DNA of 64,000 nt from Isoetes taiwanensis (GCA_021234155.1 JAJEKV010000054.1:7708655-7772654), one strand, 5' to 3'. Shown: positions 43,516 to 61,215, numbered from the stretch's first letter. Program-made: numbers and translations. The notes: generated by a model from the sequence alone, not told the origin.

Positions 43516-43838
43516 AGAGAACACATGTAGCAATCGTCATAAGTCTGCAACATTATGAACCATAGGTCACAACAGATCAAGTTGCTTATTAAATAGACAT
43601 AATGAGAGCCAAGGCAGAAACAAAGCATGGTTTGGTTTGTTGGTCCCTAAGCATGAACCTTATCAATAATCCGCTGCAAGAACTCATGTAGCAATTTTCA
43701 CAAATTCACAGCATTTGAACCATAGTGACAACAGTTCAAGTCATTTATTCAATGGACAAAATGTTGAGTCAAGACATAGAAACAGAGCATGGTTTGGTGT
43801 TGGTCCCTGAGCATAAACCTCATTAACGATCCGATCAA
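43516..43838. repeat. Diverged tandem duplication, period about 160 bp
   Basis: Unit 1 (about 43516-43675) and unit 2 (about 43679-43838) share AGAAC(A/T)CATGTAGCAAT, GAACCATAG, a GCATGGTTTGGT block and TTGGTCCCT(A/G)AGCAT in the same order. Confidence 0.75.
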
Positions 43839-49029
<5,191 letters not shown>

Positions 49030-49287
49030 CAAGAATCACCTGCTGCTTCAAATTCCGGGGTGGAAGCAGTGCCGACGCGCGAAATGGCATGGATCACAGA
49101 GCAATCATGCTAGCCTCAAAAGACCAACATCTAGCTCGCCCTATTCCAGCATGACATGGATAACCTTATGTTAACCTCTAGCAAATCAGCTATAGAGAGG
49201 AATTTCTAGTCATCTGCTTCTATGTGCACAGACACACTCAATCCATCTGATTCATGGCCCGGAATTTGAAGCAGCAGGTGATTCTTG
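49030..49287. repeat. Inverted repeat 1, 30-bp perfect arms
   Basis: Arms at 49030-49059 and 49258-49287 are exact complements (starting CAAGAATCACCTGCTGC and ending ...GGTGATTCTTG), 258 bp outer to outer. No ORF spans it. It looks like a MITE or the product of a local inversion. Confidence 0.85.
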
Positions 49288-49290
49288 CAA

Positions 49291-49534
49291 CGTGAAGTTG
49301 GGGTAAAAGAAATTCAGGCCGGTGAATACACTCAGAATGATAGGTGAAACACTCAGAATGCAGGGTGAAACATGCAGAATGCTGGGTGAAAACTGGAGAG
49401 CACCGGAGTAAACCGCAGAAGAGATCCATCGCTGCCGTTCTTTATTTTTGCTTAGCATTCGTTAAAAGAAGATTGGCCACATGGCGCAACGTGATTGGCT
49501 GCGTGGCCTGAATTTCTTTTACCCCAACTTTACG
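49291..49534. repeat. Inverted repeat 2, 30-bp arms, abutting repeat 1
   Basis: Arms 49291-49320 (CGTGAAGTTGGGGTAAAAGA...) and 49505-49534 pair with one mismatch in 30. The interior contains about four tandem copies of a unit of about 20 bp, (G)GGTGAAACACTCAGAATGC (49320-49395). Its left arm begins three bases after the right arm of inverted repeat 1. Confidence 0.85.
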
Positions 49535-50170
49535 TTCTATTCCATGCTAGTAGATTTAGAACAACCTCTCTAGTACATACTGTGAAATCAATGGTGCAAA
49601 CTAGAAAGTTTAGGCTGGCTAGTTCTTGGGTATTGCCAAATAACTCGGCCTATATATCCCTAGATCGCATGCAGGCTGCTTGGCACATCATGCTTACTTC
49701 GGAACGATGCGCATATAAAGATATCAGACTAACTTTGTTTGGGTTGCAGCCAGGTACTGTGCCTATAGAGCATGTAGGGAAGAGAAAGCGAAGGGGTTGA
49801 GACTCCGAAGAGGTGTTTGAGGATAGAGAGGCAAGCTTGGCGAGACTTAATATTGCTGACGAATTTGTGTCCGCTAATGCCGGTGTCAGACCCGCTCCTC
49901 CAGAAGTTGTTGATGCGAATGCATCTTATAGACCATTGAACATTCATGACTATGAATTCGATCCTATGATAAGCTAGAATTTCATGTGGCATGGTATTCT
50001 TTTATGATTTAATAGAAGTATGTGCTTGTTTATTTGTTGCTAACTCGTATTGCTGGCCGCTGTAGATGAGAATGATGGAAGGAAGCAGCATGATGGGGAT
50101 CATGAGGTTATTATTATTAGTGACAGTTCTGAGGAGCGGGAGCCTTATGAAGCTACGTGTGGCAAAGTCC
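49535..50170 (+). pseudogene. Unrecognised coding relic with basic and SIM-like patches
   Basis: A frame from about 49560 to 49978 stays open except for one TGA at 49798. It reads M-V-Q-T-R-K-F-R-L, then K-R-K-R-R-G (basic, NLS-like), stop, then D-S-E-E-V-F-E-D-R-E-A-S and ends D-Y-E-F-D-P-M-I-S at 49977. After an intron-like gap a second open patch (about 50065-50165) reads H-E-V-I-I-I-S-D-S-S-E-E, resembling a SUMO-interacting motif (hydrophobic core then acidic/Ser). I do not recognise the family; host nuclear protein or element ORF are both possible. Confidence 0.35.
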
Positions 50171-50639
50171 TAGGCGCTTCACAGTTTTTCCGGTCCAAAA
50201 AATGATTTTCCGGTTCCCAAAAAATATAGCAGGATATACGGCCGATCAAAAAAAGGGTGTATAAGGATTTAGCCGACTCATATTTATATATGTAGGATTT
50301 TTTCCAGTAAAAAAAAAGTTATAGGATTTTTTTATAAGGGTAGCTTGTAAACTTTAACTTTGCTGCAGCAGCTACTCATTGGCAAAATGCTGCCAATTAC
50401 AGGCACATTTTCACAGGATTATGACTTGTTTATGTTAATTTTGTTGCAATCTAATAGGAAAATCAACTGTTCTTTGTAGGCTATAAATTTGTTTTAATAT
50501 CCTTTTATTTTTGAGATTTGAAGGAAATTTTCCGAACCAAAATTTTATTACTAGGATAAATCCTATTCAAATTTGTAGATGCCTATTCATCCCATGCCTA
50601 GTAGGAAATTTTCCTGTTCGTTTAAAATACTTTGCCATA

Positions 50640-50960
50640 CACTGTTATGAAGACTCCATGGTGGATTCAACAGTGGAGGAAGAAAAGATTGACACAACAC
50701 AGTTATTAATGGAGGCCGAGGAAGCAGTGAGGGACGTGTCAATCTAGGAGCTTCGGGTAGCACTTGGGAATACATTGGACCGCATCGAGGACCCTGGAGA
50801 TTCATGGAATGAATACAGTTATCCTGGAGAAAGGTGCCTTGCATGGACACTTTAATTTATGCAAGGCCTTATTGTTGAAGGAGCTCCGTGAGGTGGAGTC
50901 TATCCGGTGCCCTCATGATCCCAATATGGCTGGCCCAAGCACAAGGAAGGCTCTTTGAAG
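50640..50960 (+). other. Coding-like scraps, unrecognised
   Basis: A frame reads E-D-S-M-V-D-S-T-V-E-E-E-K then L-L-M-E-A-E-E-A-V-R-D-V to a stop at 50747. A shifted frame reads L-L-L-K-E-L-R-E-V-E-S-I-R to 50958. Acidic and helical, but without a known domain. It may belong with the relic at 49.5-50.2 kb. Confidence 0.25.
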
Positions 50961-53357
50961 ACTCTCGAAATTCCTGATGTCCTTGTATCTGTTGCATTGT
51001 ATGGGTTGTTTGCTATAGGGGTGTATCTAAATATAGGCGAAAATATGTAGTTTGTGAAATATGAAAGTGGACCTTGTACATTCTATCACTGTTATGAAAG
51101 ATGTTGTAGTTTTGTGGAAAATATCTTTGTGCTCATGTTGCAATGTAATAAAAGATGTTGTGCTTCTCTGGAGGATGTGTATCTGGTGATGTTGAAATTC
51201 CTTGTTGCAATGTACCATGTCAGAGAACCATGGTAGCCTCGTTATTTTGGTGTTGTGGGAGGTTGCCTATGGTTTCATGTCTTTTTCTTACACTATTGAC
51301 TCGTGTTAGAGAATAAAATGTTAAAAAAACCAATGGTCTTTAATCTCCCTACATCCAACGGTCTGGAATTTAAGATGCAAAACAGACGGGTAAACAAAGC
51401 GATGCAGATTTTGATATACTTCTCAAATAAGAAGCCTTCTATCAAAGCAATGCGTGGACAAATGAATGGTACCTCAAGAGGATGCTATTCTGGTTGATGC
51501 CAACCGGTACCAATCTAACATGTGGGGCATGATATAGATCTTTTATCATATTCAATAAATAGAATGGCAAGCCGTTATTAAGAGCAACCACTGTTTGAAT
51601 CTAAAATTATTTTAGAGGGTGTAGACACATGATCATTTTTTACTGCCACAACTAAAGTCATGTTTCTAGTAGGGATAATTTCAGTGATTATTTTTCACAC
51701 ACGTTGAAAATGTTGTTGCTAATTATTCGTTATAGAATGATGATGACTGAGGGCAGTGTGACACGTGACAACAAGAATGTGAAATGGGTCAATTGCTTTT
51801 GAACTAACTCCTTTTGAAGCTACTTTTGAAGACGTGAGATATCGCTAGTGTTCATACTAAATGATGGTTGATGCCTTTATTTTATTACATGTGGTTAAAA
51901 GGAAGTCACAAAGTTTTGTTTTTTTTTAAACAGGGGCAAACTTGAATTAACCAATCTATCAATCTAGAATGTAGTAATCTTTATAATGGTAAAACACCTT
52001 ACATTCTAGCATTGAAGCATGTCGACGCACGCTAGCGCAGAGGCATGCCGACACACACGTGAAGTACTTCACCATTGTTGTAATGTGGAAAGAGTGTTGT
52101 TGACATTGAGCTCTTCTCTGAAATGAGGTAAATAAATCGAAATGTAAAAGATAGATCTCAGAATGTGAGGTAAATTGCTGGTAAATATCTTCACAGTTTC
52201 AGAACAACATCGCAAAAGAGCATCGACAAAAATTAAGAAACATATATCTCGCGTGGAGGCGTCCAATAAACTGCTTTTTACATATGCAGAAGTTGCTTTA
52301 GGCAACACCAAAGCGACATTGCATGTGAACAATGTTTTCTTATCGAACCCTACTCTTTTAGGCTAGGCTAATCGTATTCTCAAAGAAATGAATGGTTTTC
52401 TAATGCCCATTGGAGACCACTATGTCTAAAATAGAATAGAATAGAATAGTTTTTTTAACGTCCACGGGAGACCAATAGGTCATGGGACCCATACAATGGG
52501 CTAGTACAATCATTACTACTAGGATTAAAAAACCCCTGCCTCGAAAGGTTTCCAAGGGAAAAACCTTTGCAGTAATGATGATACTAGACAAGCTTAGATA
52601 ATGACTACTGAGGGCTCAGTAATTGCAGACGTTTTTCTAGAACCTCAAGTATGTATAATGCCAAGTCATGCACAGATGGTGCGCTGAGAAGTTGTGGAAG
52701 CGTGGAATGGAATGCTAAGGTCGAAAAATGACAACCATTTCTTACTGCCAAATCGAAAGGCATATCTATGGTAGCAACCAATTTCTTCAAACATGTATAG
52801 AAGGGGGGGATAAAAAAATAAAAAGAAATCTTGTTTTTGTGGGATAAAGAACAAAATTTAATTACTTTAAGAACACGTATAGAATGATGTTGAGAGCTTT
52901 GCGTCGAAAAGAATGTGAAATGGGCAAATTGCATTTATGGCTGTATGTGCTTTTGAAGCAACCTTTTTAGATGTATCTTGCTAGTTGCTAGTTGGTCATA
53001 ATCGTCCACGTAGTTTAGAAAAGAATAAAATCACAAAATTTTGTTGGCTTGATTTAGCCAATCTATCCACCATTTGTTTGGGGAGGTAATGGTTACCTTA
53101 CATTAAAATGAAACCCAAAAGGTTTTCTTGGCTAGTACAAAAGGCGATCTTGACGAAGTCAAGCGTTGACTAGGTCTATCCCTATAGATTGACCTCACAT
53201 TTTTTCTACGGTTGCCATTGACACACATACTGGTACATACAAAGCGCTCAGGTGCTTCAATCTTAATGTGCATTTAAACCACCAAGGCCATATCTACTTG
53301 CTATGCAAATTGGAACATACCTGCACATAAGTCGGGAATATAGAACTATAATAAAAA
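50961..53357. other. Upstream flank of the ABCG gene; no supported gene
   Basis: AT-rich, with GAATA repeats near 52432-52450 and a diverged duplication (about 51745-51995 and 52890-53110) sharing AGAATGTGAAATGGG, CTTTTGAAGC and CCAATCTATC. A minus frame at 52605-52934 reads like a helical-repeat scrap but cannot be assigned. No convincing TATA box was located for the ABCG gene. Confidence 0.35.
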
Positions 53358-56300
53358 ATGGCCCATGGAGAAAATTTGCATGCTGTATCATTGAATGGCA
53401 ACAGAAGATTGAGCAGCCAGAGTAATAGTAGCAGGCGAAGTTTTAATGCTTTTCCAGGTCCTGCAGAAGACGATGAAGAGGCACTTATGTGGGCAGCTCT
53501 TGAGAAGCTACCATCTTACAACCGTGTCAGAACAAGCATTCTCGACAATTACTCTGCTGAAGGCCATTTAACAACTGAGGAGGTAGATGTCACCCAGCTT
53601 GGATTGAAGGAAAGACACGAATTTATTGATAGATTGCTCAAGGTGGTGGATCAAGACCATGGGAGGATACTTCAGAAACTCCGAGACCGCATTTCGAGGT
53701 CTAAGAAAGAAGTAATTAGTAGAATTGTGTCATCCTGAGGAAAAGTCTGCTTGTTTTATTAACAGTGGTGGTTATTCTGTAGAGTGGGAATGGAATTGCC
53801 AAGAGTAGAAGTTCGATATGACCACCTGAATGTACAGGCGGAATGTTATGCAGGCCAAAGAGCTCTTCCAACTTTCTTAAATGCTGCCAGGAACATGCTT
53901 GAGGTAGGCTGATTGTATAGCTTGTTTAAAATTTAGAGATTAATAACGAAGATCTATTGTCCACACGCCTTTATCCTCCTGCCTCCCTTAACAATTGCTG
54001 AAGTTAGTTGATCTTAGTCTGAAGAGGCATTTAGAGGACCTGCTTTAATTAAATGATATTTTATATGATTGCTGAAGTTAGTTGATCTTAGTCTGAAGAG
54101 GCATTTAGAGGACCTGCTTTAATTAAATGATATTTTATATGTTGCGCCATCATCCATTGAACACAAGGCCAAACTCATTTTTATACATCACGGGGAAGTC
54201 TCTGTTCAGGTGTTTGATATTCAAAAATTTGTTTCAAATAACATTGTTCCAACAGGTTTAACATTTTGTTATTTTGACTTGCAATAGGTACAGACAATCT
54301 GACAATAAGGAATCGATATTATTTTGTTTTGGCTTCTTTTGATATTTGTATTACCCTTCAATTTTATGTGCAATGCTCATAAGAAACAAAACTCATGAAA
54401 TACAAGAATTTTTTGCAAGGATCCCCAAGGAGCCCAAACAGACATGTACGAAGGTAGGTATGATAAAATGGTAGCAGACTATTCTACTACCACCACATGC
54501 ATCCTCCCCTTATTTCTTATTCATCTATCTGTTTTGGAACTAGAGGGTCCATCAACTGTTTTAATAGTGCTAGAGCTTTTATTTACAGGTCATTTTGCGA
54601 CTTATTGGGATTTCTGTTGCAAAGAAGGTGAAATTAAATATACTCAAAGATGTTAGTGGAATAATCAAGCCAGGAAGGTAAAGGTTGACGTTGATAAAAT
54701 TTCTAACTTCATAATTCCAACTTTCTTGGTCCTATTCTCTAGGATGACTCTACTGCTTGGGCCACCAGGTTCTGGCAAGACTACTTTGCTTTTGGCTCTT
54801 GCTAATAAACTTGGTAAAGAACTTAAGGTGAGTCTTCACATGTGATATTTACTTTCAAAGAACATGGCAATTCTCTTAACGTTCTTATATCAGGTTATAG
54901 GAAAGGTGTCATACAATGGGCATGAACTCCATCAGTTTGTGCCTGAGAAAACATCAAGTTACATTAGCCAAGACGATTTGCACACTGGAGAGATGACTGT
55001 CAGAGAGACACTTGAATTCTCTGCACGATGTCAAGGGCCAGGCATAAGACATGGTAAGTTTCATTGGCATAAACATATGAAACTAATCTTGCATTCATAC
55101 CAAATTTCTGTTTCGTGTAGAATTGACTTCTGAAATAACAAAGAGGGAGAAGCAAGCTGGGATAATTTGTGACGCAGAACTTGACCTTTTCATGAAAGTA
55201 TGTTCTATATCATGGGAGTGTCCCTATTCCATTAACAGCTAAAGTTAATTGTCAGACATCCTTTCTTATTTCCTTCATAGGCCATAGCCGACAAGGAAGT
55301 CCAGAGCAAAATAATGACAGACTACATCTTGAAGGTATGTGTTTAAGTGATGCACTACGTCTTGAAGGCATGAGCTTCTCTTTAAGGAGAAAGAAGATTG
55401 GCATAATTTGAGCCCCGACTTCCAGATACTTGACCTTGATATATGCGCGGACACTATTGTTGGTGATAACATGCAAAGGGGAATTTCTGGTGGCCAAAAG
55501 AAACGTGTTACAACGGGTAAGAACAGCAACCAATTACATGTTTGATTCAAAGTGTTCTTTATAGAACATAATTTTGTCTCCATCATTTTGTGCATGAATC
55601 TACAGGAGAAATGGTAGTGGGGCCAGCAAGAACCCTGTTCATGGATAATATATCAACTGGTCTAGATAGCTCTACAACCCATCAGATTGTGAAGTGCTTC
55701 CAGCAATTGGTGCATGCATTGAAAACTACAACAATGATATCACTGCTTCAGCCCTCACCAGAGACATACAATCTTTTTGATGACATACTTTTGCTATGTG
55801 AGGGCCAAGTAGTATATCATGGGCCCCGGGAGCATGTGCTGGACTTTTTTGAGACTTGTGGCTTCAAATGTCCAGATAGGAAAGGTCATGCAGACTTCTT
55901 GCAAGAGGTAACTTGTCTTTTGCCTTATACCTTCAGTTCCTAGATGATCCTCTTACATCCTAGCAATGGAACAGGTCACATCATACAAGGACCAGGAGCA
56001 ATATTGGTTACACAAAACAAAGCCATATAAGTATGTGACGGTGGAAGACTTTGCACAAAGATTTAAGGATTATCATGTTGGACAAAACTTGAATGGCGAA
56101 CTCTTGTGTCCATTTTACAAGGATTCTAGCGCCAAAGCAGCACTTGTTTTTAAAAAATATGCACTGAGCAAAAGAGAATTATTCAGGATACTATTGGATA
56201 GAGAAATTCTCTTATTTAAACGCAATTTGTTCATTTATATTTTCCGGATTGTGCAGGTGAAGTTTATAAATAATCTTTCTTATCCATTTCTCATATTTTG

Positions 56301-59300
56301 ATCCATTGATTATTTGTAATGAAGGTTATGCTTATGGCCTTTGTTTCGATGACTCTATTTCTGCGTACAAGAATGCATCAAAGATCGGTCAATGATGCAG
56401 ACCTATACCTTGGCAGTCTATACTTCTCCCTCCTCACGGCCATGTTCAATGGGTTTGCTGATCTTGCACTGACAATTAAACGCCTTCCTGTACTCTATAA
56501 GCAAAGGGATCTCCTTTTCTACCCAGCATGGACATTTAGTTTATCTGCTTATATCCTTAGCATCCCTGTTGCCCTTGCTGAAACTTCAGTTTGGGTATCA
56601 ATGACGTATTTTGTGACTGGTTTTGCTCCAGAAGCTGGCAGGTAACCTTGCTACCATATAGTCTTGTATTCTTCAATAATTTGACTACACTAAACCAACA
56701 GAGCCTAGAATCTTTCAGGTTTTTCCGCCAGTTTCTTGTGCTTTTCCTTGTTAATCAGATGGCGTCATCACTTTTCCGCATCCTTGCTGGAGTATTCCGG
56801 ACGTTGGTACTGGCTAACGCAGGAGGATCCTTTATTGTTCTTCTTTTTGTGCTTCTTGGAGGATTCCTTATTCCCAGTGGTAAGTAGATCAAATAGATAG
56901 TCATCAATGGGCATGATCGGTGCTTCACTACCAAATTCTCAACTGCAGATACTATTCCTAAATGGTGGATATGGGGATTCTGGATTTCACCATTGCAATA
57001 TGCAGAAAATGCTGTCAGTATAAATGAATTCCTTTCATCACGTTGGAACAAGGTTATAAGCTTCCAAGATAGTTCACAGTATTCATGGGGCCATTACGTG
57101 AACTAATTGTACAAAATTTAATCTGTGCAAATAGGAAAATGGGAACATAGGAGTTCAAGCACTGGAATCACATGAACTCTTCACAAGGAGTTATTGGTAC
57201 TGGATTGATATTTCAGCTCTAGTTGGTTTTGTTGCACTTTTCAATGTCATATTTACTTTGACAATTGAATACCTTAATCGTAAGTTCTAGAAACCACCCG
57301 TACTTGACTAGCACGTATTATGGCAACCTGAATGTATTCTTCTTGAAACAGCACTTCATATATCCCAAGCTGCCATCTCTGTGGAGATTCCTGTTGAAGA
57401 TTCTCACAGGCTGTCTACTCTTAGCAATTCAGGTAATATTAAAAGATGCACATGTAAACCAGCAATATTGCTGCTTTATCTGCTTGAACTAATTACCTTT
57501 GAAATGAATATATCGTCAAATGAATGCAGGTTCAAAGCAGAATTGCCAAGAATTGCCGTCTAGAGCTAGCTTACCTGAATCAACAATGACTGGTATTATA
57601 GAAAAGCATCAGAGAAAAGGAATGATACTGCACTTTGAGCCCTTGTCAGTCTCTTTCCAAAACATAAACTATTACGTTGATATGCCCTCTGTAAGTTTTT
57701 AAGACCAGACCTTCAGGAAACGATGTGGGTTTGATGATGATTAATATATAATCTGCAGGAAATGAAGGTGGCAGGTGAGAAGGAGACTAGAATACAGCTA
57801 TTGTGCAACATAACTGGATACTTTCGACCAGGAGTCCTTACATCGTTGATGGGGGTGAGTGGCGCTGGTAAGACCACACTAATGGACGTCCTGGCAGGCA
57901 GGAAAACAAGTGGTTACATTGAAGGATCAATATGCGTATCTGGATTTCAAAAGCAGCAAAAAACATTTACTCGAGTCTCAGGTTATTGTGAACAAAATGA
58001 TATACATTCTCCTCAACTTACTGTATATGAATCATTGCTTTTCTCTGGTTGGACGCGTCTTTCATCAAGTATCAACGCAGAAAAGAAAATGGTACAGAAA
58101 GCACCTGCTTACTTGTTAGTAAAGATAACTAATTTTAGTTGCATCGTCTGCAGAATTTTATTGATGAGGCCATGAGTTTGGTTGAACTTGATAATTTAAG
58201 AGGTTCAATTGTTGGTCTGCCTGGTGTGACTGGCTTATCAACTGAGCAACGTAAAAGATTAACCATAGCTGTAGAGCTCGTTGCAAATCCCTCGATTATC
58301 TTCATGGATGAGCCTACTTCTGGCCTGGATGCAAGGGCAGCAGCAATTGTCATGCGGACAATTCGTAATACTGTGGATACAGGACGCACAGTAGTGTGCA
58401 CCATCCATCAACCCAGTATCGAGATTTTTGAAGCATTCGATGAAGTAAGTCGCCATCATTTTAGCTTTTTCACGTTTCACAACCATGCTATGCTTATTAC
58501 TACAACGTGTCTTGTGCAGTTACTTCTGCTTAAAAGAGGAGGCCAAATTATATACACTGGCCAACTTGGCCATCGTTCCCATAAACTTATTGAGTACTTT
58601 GCGGTGCAAATTCTAGAATATTGTTCTTTAGAAATGCATTATAGAAGTGCTTCTTCAATGAACATCTTTGTGCACAGGCAATTCCCGGTGTCCCTGAAAT
58701 CACGGATGGATGCAACCCAGCCGCTTGGATGCTAGAGGTTACATCAACCTCAATTGAACAAAGCATAGGGGTAGACTTTGCAGAGATTTATAAGCAATCT
58801 GCTTTATTCCAGTGAGCATTTTGTTCCTTAACAATAAAAAGATACATGGCATCAATTAAGTACTTTCTTGACAATAAATAGATACATAGCATTAAATAAG
58901 TACCAATATATTTGAGTCGCAACCTGAACGGACAGCTTAGAGTAATAGAACTTGACTAACTGCATAACAGCACGGGTGTGCAGGCATAACATATCCTTAG
59001 CCAAGGAGCTGAGTATTCCTGCACCAGATGCAAAAGATTTATATTTTCCAACAGCATATTCCTTGAATACCTGGGAACAACTGCAATGCTGCCTATGGAA
59101 ACATTCATGGACGTATTGGCGCACCCCAAACTACACATTTGTCAAGTTTTTATTCACGTTGGGAACTGGATTTGTTTTTGGTACAATATTCTGGAGAGTT
59201 GGGCAGAAGTGGTAAGAACATGCCTGAAATGCATCGAACGCATAATCAGATTCAACAAAACACTTTTTTCCTACAGGAATAAACAGGAAAATATTAACAC

Positions 59301-60123
59301 TGTATTGGGGGCTCTATATGTTGCTGTTATCTTTCTCGGGATATCAAACTCTTCTTCAGTTCAGCCTGTGGTAGACACTGAGCGTACTGTCTTCTACCGA
59401 GAACGAGCTGCTGGGATGTACTCTGCCTTACCTTATGCCATATCACAGGCAAGTTCATCTTATCTGTGGGAGATCTTTAATAATATTCACAACTTCTGTT
59501 TATTCCCATGTACTTACAGGTTCTTATTGAAGTACCATATATTTTTGCCCAAACAATATTATATGGATGTGTCACATATGCAATGATAAATTTCGAGTGG
59601 AGCTTGAAAAAGTTCTTTTGGTACATTTTCCATATGTGCTTCACTCTTCTCTACTTTACATACTATGGTATGCTAGCAGTAGCTATTACACCTTCGTCTG
59701 AAGTCGCTGCCATTGCGGCATCAGCATTCTTCTCCCTATTCAACCTCTTCTCAGGCTTTATGATTCACAAGCCAGTAAGTCAGGTTTATGCATTTGAATT
59801 TGGAATATTGAGCTCAAAAACTGGATATTAATTTTCCCTCAATGTGCACACAGAAAATTCCAAAATGGTGGATATGGTACTACTATATCTGTCCAGTGGC
59901 ATGGACAATATATGGAGTGATTGCCTCCCAGTATGGTGACATAGATAAGCCAATGGCTCAAAGAGATGGTTCCTCAATCCCTGTGAAGTCTTACGTTGAG
60001 AATAACTTTGGATTTGAGCACGACTTTCTTGGCGTGGTTGCTGCCGTGGTGATAGGGTTCACAGCTTTCTTTGCCTTCATGTTTGCTATTTGTCTCAAGT
60101 TTTTAAATTTTCAGAACAGATGA
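53358..60123 (+). CDS. Full-size ABCG/PDR transporter, 24 exons, 1442 aa
   Basis: Plasma-membrane ATP-driven exporter of the pleiotropic drug resistance type, order NBD1-TMD1-NBD2-TMD2. Exons: 53358-53698, 53783-53903, 54599-54677, 54743-54828, 54894-55053, 55121-55197, 55281-55334, 55426-55516, 55606-55907, 55975-56256, 56325-56641, 56719-56879, 56949-57052, 57135-57279, 57352-57432, 57530-57690, 57759-58091, 58154-58444, 58520-58603, 58678-58811, 58984-59211, 59277-59448, 59520-59774, 59854-60123. They sum to 4329 bases, open throughout with matching phases. Start chosen by the PDR opening ([15 protein letters not shown]). NBD1: Walker [10 protein letters not shown] (about 186-194), signature I-S-G-G-Q (326), Walker B F-M-D-N (348-351), where Asn replaces the catalytic Glu. 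NBD2: Walker [10 protein letters not shown] (886-894), signature L-S-T-E-Q (993), Walker B with Glu1018. PDR blocks in TMD1 and TMD2 ([16 protein letters not shown]) are present. Intron 22 uses a GC donor. Substrate cannot be told. Confidence 0.92.
53994..54141. repeat. Exact 74-bp tandem duplication in ABCG intron 2
   Basis: Units 53994-54067 and 54068-54141, beginning ATTGCTGAAGTTAGTTGATC, appear identical. They lie well inside intron 2 and do not touch splice sites. Confidence 0.95.
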
Positions 60124-60137
60124 GCACTACGATGTAC

Positions 60138-60143
60138 AATAAA
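60138..60143 (+). terminator. Possible polyadenylation signal
   Basis: AATAAA 15 bases after the ABCG stop. It is close to the stop but usable; no better match is evident in the next 200 bases. Confidence 0.35.
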
Positions 60144-60360
60144 CCAATTGGAAAGAACATGTACGCATGCATACCAGTGCAGATATAAATTCGTTTTGGG
60201 CTGAGAGGACTTACTCCGTGGCGCTTGCCCATTCAACGGCTTGTCGTCCTGTTCTCAGATGTATTCTAGCCTGATGCAGCACACTAATATGTTGTCCGTT
60301 CTGTTTCAGTGTCTAGCTCACGTTAGAAATTCTGTTCTCAAGGCATATAGTTCCTTATGG

Positions 60361-60369
60361 AACCGATTT

Positions 60370-60401
<32 letters not shown>

Positions 60402-60426
60402 GGAGGTAAGTAACCGATTTAAATTT
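60361..60426 (-). mobile_element. Minimal poly(T) retroposon insertion with 15-bp target duplication
   Basis: AACCGATTTAAATTT occurs at 60361-60375 and again at 60412-60426. Between them lie only a run of about 26 T and ten bases GGAGGTAAGT. Read on the minus strand this is ten bases of donor followed by poly(A), flanked by a 15-bp duplication: the footprint of LINE-type target-primed insertion, cut very short. Confidence 0.65.
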
Positions 60427-61215
60427 GCATACTTTTGTCTATTTAAATTCTAGCTGAGAGGTTGCTGAGATTCTAGCTATGCCACGTGTCATGCCACATA
60501 GGTTGAATTGATTGAATTGATTCCATGCCATTCGATCTGTCCAATTTCACATCTACGGTTAGAAAAATTAGAAAGTAAAGAAAATTCCACTTCGCATGAT
60601 CTTCCGGAGATCCTCGCGATGGGGGGCACATGGCAGAAATCTTCTTGTTCCTGTTTCTCCTTGGGATTTGGGTGCTGGATTTTTTTTTTGTTGCTGATAT
60701 ATTTCAGATTCGCCTTTACTTTGGAGCATCTTATCATTTTTTGGCTCTGGTGATGGGACTTCAGTTTTTTTTTTTTTTTTTTCGTGTACTGAACCCATCA
60801 AGACAAAATCCACATCTCCATGAAGATGCTGACTTATAAAGGCCCTTCTTGTTCTTCTTGTTATTGTTCTGTAGTGTTTGGCTTGTGCCGACTCCTGGCA
60901 AGAAGAGTTTTGGTGTGATTTTGAGATGGAAACTTGTGCCTTCAATTGTTTTCAAGCTATCTTTACAGGTATTGTAGCCTGGTATTTTACTGGATTCCAT
61001 GATTGCACCCATGATTGCATCATATGCACTGAATGCTCTTCCAAGGCATGAAACAGCAAGTGTTAAACGTATATAGGCTGAGGAAAAGAAGTTTGAGAGA
61101 GCTGGCCAATACCTTGTTTTCTCATGGGCATCCTGGTTATACATATATGGACTTAACAACAATTTATGAGAGAGCTAGCCAATCCCAGTTATAAATATCT
61201 GATCTATATATGTTC
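60427..61215. other. No supported gene; further poly-T tract
   Basis: A T run at 60764-60782 and a shorter one near 60681 hint at other retroposon tails. The minus frame at 60761-61162 runs over the T tract (poly-Lys end) and has no domain. Confidence 0.35.

Noticed and set aside
52605..52934. U-box/ARM-type protein scrap on the minus strand
   Set aside because: A faint helical-repeat look only. The blocks do not line up well enough to name the family.
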